Origin: Vibrio sp. RE86
GTDB taxonomy: Bacteria > Pseudomonadota > Gammaproteobacteria > Enterobacterales > Vibrionaceae
Direction: 5' to 3'
DNA: 64,000 nt
Assembly: GCF_013114545.1 (NCBI RefSeq)
Contig: NZ_VTXI01000005.1
Coordinates: 186,001 to 250,000, forward strand
Positions 57,571 to 64,000 of this stretch are shown in pieces. Numbering within the stretch: position 1 is the first letter of the stretch; each line of letters starts with the position of its first letter. The position numbers and the translations under genes were made by a program. The notes under the pieces are model-generated. The model ran no database searches. It saw nothing but the letters and a program-made list of their open reading frames with translations, and was not told the DNA's origin.

Positions 57571-59001
57571 GTGGCTACTAGTTCAAATGCACAGCCCCGT
57601 GATACGTGGGGGTCTAAATTAGGCTTCGTAATGGCCGCAGCAGGCTCAGCTGTTGGTCTTGGTAACATTTGGAAGTTTCCTTACACAGCAGGTGAGAGTG
57701 GTGGTGGCGCATTCGTTGCTATCTATCTTATGTTCGTACTATTTATCGGCTTCAGCGTAATGCTTACAGAGTTTGCTGTTGGTCGTAAGACAGGTCTATC
57801 AGCAGTAGGCGCGTTCAAATCGACTGACCGTCGTTGGGCGTTCACTGGTGTAATTGGTGTTTTAAGTGGTCTACTAATTATGGGTTTCTACCCAGTAGTT
57901 GGTGGTTGGGCACTTGCTTACATCTTTAAAGTTGGCGGTGGTCTACTAAGCGCACCTGAAGCAATCGGTGACAGCTTCGGTGGCTTTATTTCTGACCCAG
58001 TTCAACCTTTAATGTGGATGGCGGTTTACCTACTGCTTAACATTGTTATCGTAATGAAAGGTATTTCAGGCGGTATCGAAAAAGCAGGTAAAGTTCTTAT
58101 GCCTTTACTATTCGTAATCCTTATTACGGTAGCGGTATACGGCATGACTCTGCCAGGCGCAATGGCTGGTATTGAGTTCCTATTCAAACCTGACTTCTCT
58201 AAAGTAGACAGTAACGTTGTTCTTGCTGCTCTTGGCCAAGCGTTCTTCTCTCTATCTCTTGGTATGGGTTGTATGATGACATACGGTTCTTACCTGAAGA
58301 AGAAAGAGAACCTTGTTCAGACGACAGGTATGGTTACTGCGATGGACACGGGTGTTGCTATCCTAGCGGGTGTTGCAATGTTCCCAGCAATGTTCGCATT
58401 TGGCATGGCGCCTTCTGCAGGTCCTGGCCTAGTATTCGTTGTAGTACCTCAGCTATTTGCTGAAATGGGTGGTCTAGTTGGTCTTCTACTTGCTCTACTA
58501 TTCTTTATCGGTTTGACGGTTGCGGCACTAACTTCTTCTGTATCTCTACTAGAAGTAGTGGTTTCTTACCTAATCGATGAGAAAGGTATGAAGCGTTCGA
58601 CTGCGGTAATCTCTTCAAGTGTAGTAATGGCATCACTATGTGTGTTTGCGTCACTATCTCTTGGCGGTGTTGGCCCAACTCTATTCGGTACTGGCGCATT
58701 CGATATCTTTGACCTACTAACCGATAAGATCTTCCTAGCGGTTGGCGGTATGTTAGTGTGTATCTTTGCGGGCTGGCGTCTATCTCGCTCAGACCTTGAA
58801 AAAGAGATCACAAATGACGGTGAAGTATCTTTCCCACTATTCGGTCTTTGGTACAACCTAGTTAAGTACGTTATCCCTGTTGCAATTGCTATCGTAGCAT
58901 TCATGGGTATCAAGTCTGGTTTCGACAGCGGTAAAGGCGAAATCATGCTAGTGGGTATAGGCATCATTGCACTAGCAGGCGTATTCTCTAAGAAACTCTA
59001 A
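57571..59001 (+). CDS. Sodium-dependent amino-acid transporter (NSS/SNF family)
   Basis: A 476-residue LeuT-fold symporter with about 11-12 membrane segments. TM1 carries the sodium and substrate motif AAAGSAVGLGNIWKFPYTAGESGGGAF in consensus form. The start is GTG with TGGAG upstream. The substrate is not seen in the protein, but the TyrR-type box upstream points to tyrosine, tryptophan or phenylalanine. It is followed by its own terminator. Confidence 0.9.
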   Translation: MATSSNAQPRDTWGSKLGFVMAAAGSAVGLGNIWKFPYTAGESGGGAFVAIYLMFVLFIGFSVMLTEFAVGRKTGLSAVGAFKSTDRRWAFTGVIGVLSGLLIMGFYPVVGGWALAYIFKVGGGLLSAPEAIGDSFGGFISDPVQPLMWMAVYLLLNIVIVMKGISGGIEKAGKVLMPLLFVILITVAVYGMTLPGAMAGIEFLFKPDFSKVDSNVVLAALGQAFFSLSLGMGCMMTYGSYLKKKENLVQTTGMVTAMDTGVAILAGVAMFPAMFAFGMAPSAGPGLVFVVVPQLFAEMGGLVGLLLALLFFIGLTVAALTSSVSLLEVVVSYLIDEKGMKRSTAVISSSVVMASLCVFASLSLGGVGPTLFGTGAFDIFDLLTDKIFLAVGGMLVCIFAGWRLSRSDLEKEITNDGEVSFPLFGLWYNLVKYVIPVAIAIVAFMGIKSGFDSGKGEIMLVGIGIIALAGVFSKKL

Positions 59002-59028
59002 GTTCTGACTAGATTCAGCCTCTTAAAT

Positions 59029-59057
59029 AAAAACCTCCTAATAAGGAGGTTTTTTTG
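59029..59057 (+). terminator. Terminator after the NSS transporter
   Basis: AAACCTCCT and AGGAGGTTT pair over an AATA loop and are followed by a T run. Confidence 0.92.
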
Positions 59058-59155
59058 TATCTATCAACTATTTTTATTAAAGAAATCTATCAGTAAGTCG
59101 ATACTTACTATCAAGTATGTCGTTTTAAATATTAAAAATTTTAGGAAGGTGCTGA

Positions 59156-60772
59156 GTGAAAATGTCTGTTCGTAAAAAGCTCTATGCGGGTTTTGGGTGC
59201 ATTCTCGCGATCATGACCATAATGGCAGGGACGGTATGGATAGAAGTCACTCAATCGCGTGATGTTGCGACTGAAATCCGAATGGATGACGTTCCTGAAG
59301 TGGTAGGTTATCTAATTCTTATTGATGAAGCGGGCGATATTTATCGTGATGCTACGGGGGCTATTACCGGCGTTCCTGGTGCGTTAAACGACTATAAGAC
59401 CAATAAGCAAGAATTTGCTGATGCCATTGCTACAGTAAAAGCATTAGAAACTCCTGGTGGTGCTGACCACCGCCGTGTTGAAGAGATCGAAAGGTTAATG
59501 CGCGGCTTCACTCAAGGCTTCGAGCGTGACATCGTTCCTCTATTAGGAAACAAAGACGCATTGCATGAGGAAATTGCGAGCTTACGTAGTTTGTATGAGT
59601 CTTACCTTGCACCAATTGAAGCGCATTTAGACGAAGCTTCTACGGCTGAAATTACTGAAACGGATGGTTCTTTACTGGCGTTAACAGATTCATTTGCTGT
59701 CATTGAAAACACTTTGATTGTGCTGTTTGTCATTGCATTGCTACTAACATGTGCCATTGCATATTGGCTATCAAATTCGATCACAACACGTTTATCCAAA
59801 CTTGACTCCGTTGCGCAGAAAGTGGCTAACGGCGATCTAACCGCCGAGGATATCGTTGATAACTCGGGTGATGAACTTGCTAACCTTGCTCTTTCAATTA
59901 ATAAGATGCAAGGCTCGCTTACCACGTTAATTGGTAGCATCTCATCGGTAGCGAATGAAGTGAAAAGTGTCACAGGCGAGTTGTCTAACGTGAGCCAAGA
60001 CATCGTACAAGGTGCATCTTCTCAGGCTGATAAAGCAAATCTTATTGCGACAGCAGCCGAAGAACTTAGCCTAACGATCGCAGAGGTGGCTCAGCAAGGC
60101 ACAGCAACCTTTGAAGAGGCACAACGCTCAGAAGGCAGTGCGGAGTCTGGACGTCAAATCATTACTGAGATGGTTGATTCCATTCAGCAAGTGAGCGTTC
60201 AGATGACGGACATGTCTAAGCAGATGAATGAGCTTGGGTCACACAGTGAACAAATTGGTTCTGTGATCAAAGTGATTGAAGATATTGCAGAGCAGACTAA
60301 CTTGCTGGCGCTAAACGCAGCGATTGAAGCAGCTCGTGCAGGTGAATTTGGCCGAGGCTTTGCTGTTGTAGCAGATGAAGTTCGTGCACTAGCGGAACGA
60401 ACCACGAAAGCGACTCAAGAAGTCGGTGGCATCATTCAGCAGATTCAATCCGGCACACAAGAAGCCGTTACCTACACAGTAGAGAACTGTCAGCTGGTGG
60501 AAATCGGTGTTGAACGGAGTTCAGGGGCGGTGAGTGCGCTTGAAGAGATTGTAGAAGGTGCCGCGAACGTCCAAGCGATGGTTAACTCTATCGCGACGGC
60601 AGCGGAAGAGCAAACTGCAGTAACTAAAGAAATTGCGGCGGATATTACAGCAATCAGCGATATTTCAGAGCGTTCGTTGCAGCTTGCAAATAGCAGTTCT
60701 GACAATGTGAATGGTTTGAATGCTAAAGTATCCGAACTAGAAAACTTAGTTGGTAAGTTCAAGCTCTCTTAA
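59156..60772 (+). CDS. Methyl-accepting chemotaxis protein
   Basis: A complete chemoreceptor of 538 residues: TM1 (about 10-30), a periplasmic helical sensor of about 150 residues, TM2 ([19 protein letters not shown], about 184-202), HAMP and the signalling domain with the tip [38 protein letters not shown]. The start GTG at 59156 is 6 bases after AGGAAGG; an ATG two codons later is possible. The sensor looks like a four-helix bundle (4HB or HBM type); the ligand is unknown. No CheR pentapeptide. Confidence 0.94.
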   Translation: MKMSVRKKLYAGFGCILAIMTIMAGTVWIEVTQSRDVATEIRMDDVPEVVGYLILIDEAGDIYRDATGAITGVPGALNDYKTNKQEFADAIATVKALETPGGADHRRVEEIERLMRGFTQGFERDIVPLLGNKDALHEEIASLRSLYESYLAPIEAHLDEASTAEITETDGSLLALTDSFAVIENTLIVLFVIALLLTCAIAYWLSNSITTRLSKLDSVAQKVANGDLTAEDIVDNSGDELANLALSINKMQGSLTTLIGSISSVANEVKSVTGELSNVSQDIVQGASSQADKANLIATAAEELSLTIAEVAQQGTATFEEAQRSEGSAESGRQIITEMVDSIQQVSVQMTDMSKQMNELGSHSEQIGSVIKVIEDIAEQTNLLALNAAIEAARAGEFGRGFAVVADEVRALAERTTKATQEVGGIIQQIQSGTQEAVTYTVENCQLVEIGVERSSGAVSALEEIVEGAANVQAMVNSIATAAEEQTAVTKEIAADITAISDISERSLQLANSSSDNVNGLNAKVSELENLVGKFKLS

Positions 60773-60838
60773 CTCAAGCTAGGCTGGCTTTCACTTAGAT
60801 AACGGGTATACTCGTGCGTCCAAAGTGGAGCCAGCTAA

Positions 60839-61534
60839 ATGTTTGATATCTTACATACCCATTCTGATTTCATCATCATCAATAAGCATCCGAATGTCTC
60901 GGTACACAAAGATGATGGTGATACCATGTTGCTTCAAGAAGTCGCTAAGCAAACTGGTGACAACAAACTCTATCTCGTCCATCGTCTCGATAAAATGACC
61001 TCAGGTATTCTACTGCTCGGTAGAAATTCGGCAGCGGCCAGTGAGCTGTCTCAGCTATTTGCCCAGCGAACGGTTGAGAAGTTTTATTTAGCTATTGGCA
61101 GTAAGAAGCCAAAAAAGAAGCAGGGGCTTGTTAGCGGCGATATGGAGCGTTCTCGTCGTTCTTCTTGGAAGCTCATCAATTCGCAGAGCAACCCTGCGAT
61201 CACTCAGTTTTTTTCGTTAGCAGCTGAGCCTGGCGAACGTCTCTTTCTGTGCAAGCCACATACAGGGAAAACTCATCAAATCCGCGTTGCATTGAAGTCA
61301 GTAGGCTCTGCAATCGTCGGTGATCCAATTTATAACGCGGGTGATGACTCCGATAGAGGTTACCTTCACGCGTTTGCTATCCGCTTCACTTATCAAGATA
61401 AAGCATTTGAATTTGTTTGTGACCCGAGAGAAAACACGCTCTTAGGAAGCAAATGGAATACTGATATTACACGTCAGGGCATTGAGACCTGGCTTACCCC
61501 ATGGGAGCTATCATGGCCGAAGATCAACAAGTAA
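60839..61534 (+). CDS. RluA-family pseudouridine synthase (TIGR01621 type)
   Basis: A 231-residue enzyme with the catalytic aspartate in HRLDKMTSGILLLGRN, plus FIIINKHPNVSVHKDDG at the start and the KPHTGKTHQIRVALKSVG motif. It lacks an S4 domain, and length and pattern fit the TIGR01621 group, found mainly in vibrios and relatives. The RNA target is unknown. It overlaps the methyltransferase gene by 22 bases, so the two RNA modification genes are probably co-expressed. Confidence 0.87.
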   Translation: MFDILHTHSDFIIINKHPNVSVHKDDGDTMLLQEVAKQTGDNKLYLVHRLDKMTSGILLLGRNSAAASELSQLFAQRTVEKFYLAIGSKKPKKKQGLVSGDMERSRRSSWKLINSQSNPAITQFFSLAAEPGERLFLCKPHTGKTHQIRVALKSVGSAIVGDPIYNAGDDSDRGYLHAFAIRFTYQDKAFEFVCDPRENTLLGSKWNTDITRQGIETWLTPWELSWPKINK

Positions 61535-62478
61535 TTCCTGCGCCAATGCAGGCCAATCGACTACCAATCTTTTTTGACCAGATTAATCAGCAGCTTACTC
61601 AAGCTCCTGATGAGGTTCGCCGCCTTTTTCATGGCCGTGGACGTCGTTTTGAAGGTCTAGAGCAGTTGACGTGTGATTGGGTTCAGGGTCAGTTGATAGT
61701 TGCGATTTTCAAGCAAGTTGATGAAGAGTTCATTGAGGCGCTTAAAAAGGGGCTCACCGAGCTTTCTCAATCTGAATTATGGAAAGAGAAATCGGGTCAG
61801 TCGATTGTGGTTCAACATCGTTACGCAGAAGGCGCACCATCGGAAGTGCTGCTGGGTGAACTAGAGAGCCAGCCAGTCGTGATGGAGTCGGGCCTCAAGT
61901 ATCAACTTAATATTGGCCGAAACCAGAATTTTGGTCTGTTCCTCGATATGCGTTATGGCCGCGATTGGGTAAAGGCTAACTCAAAGCATAAGAACGTACT
62001 TAACCTGTTTGCTTATACCTGTGGGTTCTCTGTTGCTGCGATTGCGGGTGGAGCAGATCAAGTTGTAAACGTTGATATGTCAAAAGGCTCACTGTCAAAA
62101 GGTCGCGAGAACCACAAGCTTAACGACCACAATATCAACCAAGTGAAATTCTTGGGCTACGATATCTTCCGCTCATGGGGAAAAATCAAAAAGATGGGAC
62201 GCTACGATCTGATTGTGATCGACCCGCCGTCATTCCAAAAAGGCAGTTTTGCATTGACCAAGGATTACAAGCGAATCCTGCGTAAGCTTCCAGATTTATT
62301 AGCGGAAGGCGGTGAAGTGATTGCCTGCGTCAATTCACCGAAAGTGACCAGTGAATTCCTTATCGATAGCATGAAAGAGGAAGCTCCAGAACTCAACTTT
62401 ATCGAACGTTTGGATAACCCACCAGAGTTCGAAGATACAGATCCTGAAGCGTCGTTGAAAGTTCTCCGATTTAAGTAA
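61513..62478 (+). CDS. Class I SAM-dependent methyltransferase, RlmI/RlmK-like (rRNA methyltransferase type)
   Basis: 321 residues. Motif I is NLFAYTCGFSVAAIAGGADQV, the acidic residue of motif II is in VVNVDMSKGSLSKGRENH and motif IV is LIVIDPPSFQKGSFALTKDY. The DPPSF and overall layout fit the RlmI/RlmK group that methylates 23S rRNA. A PUA domain is absent. The ATG at 61513 follows GGGAG at 5 bases and is preferred to one 12 bases earlier. The target base is not determined. Confidence 0.85.
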   Translation: MAEDQQVIPAPMQANRLPIFFDQINQQLTQAPDEVRRLFHGRGRRFEGLEQLTCDWVQGQLIVAIFKQVDEEFIEALKKGLTELSQSELWKEKSGQSIVVQHRYAEGAPSEVLLGELESQPVVMESGLKYQLNIGRNQNFGLFLDMRYGRDWVKANSKHKNVLNLFAYTCGFSVAAIAGGADQVVNVDMSKGSLSKGRENHKLNDHNINQVKFLGYDIFRSWGKIKKMGRYDLIVIDPPSFQKGSFALTKDYKRILRKLPDLLAEGGEVIACVNSPKVTSEFLIDSMKEEAPELNFIERLDNPPEFEDTDPEASLKVLRFK

Positions 62479-62492
62479 CCATCCCCTGAAAG

Positions 62493-62519
62493 AAAAAGCG
62501 CCTATCTAGGCGCTTTTTT
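62493..62519 (+). terminator. Terminator after the methyltransferase
   Basis: AAGCGCCTA and TAGGCGCTT pair over a 2-base loop with A before and T after. Confidence 0.9.
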
Positions 62520-62594
62520 AGTTTTTGTGTATTTACCTAAAGTTAGCTTGAGGTTTTAAGCTTGGTTACATCAACAATGTCAGAAGGATAAATT

Positions 62595-62744
62595 ATGTAT
62601 AACGATTATATAAAAGCACTGAGTGTTAAAACCTATCAGGAAGAGATTCACCGCGAGTATAAAAAAGCTCAACAGCGTTCATTTCATGCTCCAAGTTTCA
62701 GTGCTGGAGTTATTGCTTCTGTTCTGCTTTTGGTGGTGTTCTAA
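62595..62744 (+). CDS. Small single-pass membrane protein (49 aa)
   Basis: ATG at 62595 with AGAAGG upstream opens a 49-codon frame that ends TAA at 62742-62744. The product has a charged N-terminal helix (KTYQEEIHREYKKAQQR) and a C-terminal hydrophobic segment (FSAGVIASVLLLVVF). The 3' end overlaps the convergent phosphatidyltransferase gene by 35 bases. I do not recognise a family. The clean ribosome site and amphipathic then membrane pattern support a real small protein. Confidence 0.6.
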   Translation: MYNDYIKALSVKTYQEEIHREYKKAQQRSFHAPSFSAGVIASVLLLVVF

Positions 62745-63354
62745 CTTCGTTTTGCAGTGTGTGAAACCCAGAATAGATTCGAGTGAACGTCGTAAACCAG
62801 CAAGCAGCGCCAAACAGGTACGCAATGATGGCAAAATGTTGTGGGAATAAGCAGAAGGCGATAAAGCACGCTATGGTTTCTGTCCCTTCTGTTAAACCAC
62901 TCATGTAGTACAGAGACTTGTGTTTATATACTGGATTATCAATCCCACGCTTACCTGCCATTGAAGCAAACGCTAAGAAGCTTGATCCTGTCCCGATAAA
63001 GGAAAAGATCAAAAATGCTCCTGCAATCGCATTTTGTTCTGGATTAGCGAGAACAAAGCCGAATGGGATTAGGGAATAGAACAAAAAATCTAAGCTTATA
63101 TCAAGAAAACCACCGGCATCGGTTATGCCTTGTCGTCTCGCGAGCGCACCATCCAAACCGTCACACACCCGATTCAAGATAATAAAAATGAGTGCGAGAG
63201 AGTATTGCTCCAATATCAGCGCAGGGAAGGCCAAACAGCCTAATAGAAAGCCGAACAAAGTGGTTTGATTGGCGTTTATCCCTGTCTTATCGAGTAGTGT
63301 GGCACCTTGATTCAAAGGCCAGCGAATGACTTTAATACTGAACTTATCAAGCAT
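62710..63354 (-). CDS. CDP-alcohol phosphatidyltransferase family protein (YnjF-like)
   Basis: About 214 residues with six membrane segments. The active-site motif D-G-x2-AR-x8-G-x3-D-x3-D is seen as CDGLDGALARRQG then ITDAGGFLDISLD. Such enzymes swap CMP of a CDP-lipid for an alcohol; the alcohol is unknown. The ATG at 63354 overlaps the ABC gene stop by 8 bases and is preferred; a longer frame from 63414 would overlap more of that gene. E. coli ynjF, also at the end of an ABC operon (ynjBCDEF), is the likely counterpart. Confidence 0.82.
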   Translation of the reverse strand: MLDKFSIKVIRWPLNQGATLLDKTGINANQTTLFGFLLGCLAFPALILEQYSLALIFIILNRVCDGLDGALARRQGITDAGGFLDISLDFLFYSLIPFGFVLANPEQNAIAGAFLIFSFIGTGSSFLAFASMAGKRGIDNPVYKHKSLYYMSGLTEGTETIACFIAFCLFPQHFAIIAYLFGAACWFTTFTRIYSGFHTLQNEVRTPPKAEQKQ

Positions 63355-63994
63355 GAGCGCTCTCCCAAGGCCAAGTGATGCAAAGTTCATCATCTGGTAC
63401 ATCTTCTTGATCATGAGTGACTAATAAAGCAGGAATGTCAGCTGCTTTAAGTTGCTCTATAACCCAACATCTAAACTGGTCGCGAAGCGTTTTATCTAAC
63501 TTGCTAAAGGGCTCGTCTAAAAGCACAAGTTTAGGCTTGGCAAGTAGCATACGGGTTAAGCTGATTCGCGCCCGTTGTCCACCAGAGATCTGGTCAGGAT
63601 AGGCTTCAGACAACTTACTCAACTCAATACTTTTTAAGGCTTCTAACGCTTGGTGTTTTCGCTCATTTCCTTTTACTGAATTAGGCAGCGCAAACGCGAG
63701 ATTTTCCCACACGTTTAGATGGGGGAACAACAGGTCATCTTGGAACAGTATTCCAACACCGCGCTTATGCGGCTCGAGATCGTTTAGCGGCTTGTCGTTG
63801 AGGGATACCTTACCACTAAGCTGAAATTCCTTTGATAAATGACCTGCAATGGCGTCTAACAGTGTCGACTTACCACAACCGCTTGGGCCCATTAGCGTTA
63901 AGATTTCCCCTGCTTTCACTTCCACGGAAAAGTTGGAGAACAAGGTTTCCCCACCGCGCTTACGGATGGTGAGGTTTTCGAGACAAAGGCTCAT
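63347..63994 (-). CDS. ABC transporter ATP-binding protein (YnjD-like)
   Basis: A 215-residue ABC ATPase: Walker A GPSGCGKSTLL, signature ISGGQRARISL, Walker B LVLLDEPFSKLD and H-loop LLVTHDQEDV. Length and layout resemble thiamine-type or YnjD ATPases. In E. coli ynjD is followed by ynjE and ynjF; here the phosphatidyltransferase follows directly. The partner permease and binding-protein genes would be upstream, beyond the right edge. The start at 63994 (MSLCLENLTIRKRGG) is near the edge, so its ribosome site is only partly visible. Confidence 0.87.
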   Translation of the reverse strand: MSLCLENLTIRKRGGETLFSNFSVEVKAGEILTLMGPSGCGKSTLLDAIAGHLSKEFQLSGKVSLNDKPLNDLEPHKRGVGILFQDDLLFPHLNVWENLAFALPNSVKGNERKHQALEALKSIELSKLSEAYPDQISGGQRARISLTRMLLAKPKLVLLDEPFSKLDKTLRDQFRCWVIEQLKAADIPALLVTHDQEDVPDDELCITWPWESAHA

Positions 63995-64000
63995 TAGGCA

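Overview
The window reads as a stretch of the main chromosome of a Vibrio (Gammaproteobacteria). Gene order and protein families are typical of Vibrionaceae: a dinG-porin(OmpT-like)-bioABFCD-htpX block, a cyclopropane-fatty-acid-synthase-type lipid operon next to purB-hflD-mnmA, gsk-hns, a lysine-riboswitch NhaC transporter beside a histidine operon with an attenuator, a family II pyrophosphatase, the sap and psp operons, and a VexLM-like RND pump. Base composition and codon use look uniform. I see no prophage, insertion sequence, CRISPR array, rRNA or tRNA, so this is core genome rather than an island.

Layout. 1-980: 3' part of a chemoreceptor. 1061-5790 (minus): ribosomal oxygenase roxA, a small ybaM-like gene, priC, a TSUP permease and the helicase dinG. 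6310-8052 (plus): an OmpT-like porin behind a long AT-rich regulatory region, then a DUF2057 protein. 8121-13201: divergent bioA and bioBFCD around a BirA-type operator. 13264-14598: a small minus-strand protein, a 25-codon ORF and htpX. 14785-20810: an eight-gene operon (NTF2-like, SDR, FAD oxidoreductase, DUF1365, CFA synthase, DUF2878, chalcone-isomerase-like, DUF3833 lipoprotein) preceded by a cluster of TGTACA elements. 20878-24178 (minus): purB, hflD, mnmA. 24352-26620: a small conserved protein, gsk, hns. 27196-29088: lysine riboswitch and transporter. 29242-36638: his leader, attenuator and hisGDCBHAFI. 36735-37940 (minus): a putative manganese exporter with two Fur-like boxes, divergent from the Mn-dependent pyrophosphatase ppaC. 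39290-40460: DUF2750 and DUF2927 proteins, convergent. 40469-45719 (minus): sapFDCBA. 45834-48389: pspF divergent from pspABC with a sigma-54 promoter. 48583-53798: two adaptor lipoproteins and an RND pump. 53874-57203: tag, metC, cls. 57571-60772: an NSS transporter with a TyrR-type box, and a second chemoreceptor. 60839-62744: pseudouridine synthase, methyltransferase and a small membrane protein. 62710-63994 (minus): a CDP-alcohol phosphatidyltransferase and an ABC ATPase resembling the E. coli ynjD/ynjF pair.

Much of the window is anabolism under recognisable control: biotin (BirA box), purines (PurR boxes before purB and gsk), histidine (attenuator), lysine (riboswitch), aromatic amino acid uptake (TyrR box) and metals (Fur boxes). 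Envelope maintenance is the second theme (porin, HtpX, CFA operon, Psp, Sap, RND pump, cardiolipin synthase). The least described system is the eight-gene lipid operon with its TGTACA repeats. It may make a modified membrane fatty acid beyond a simple cyclopropane, which is inference. Features were read by eye from sequence and translations; no database search was possible.
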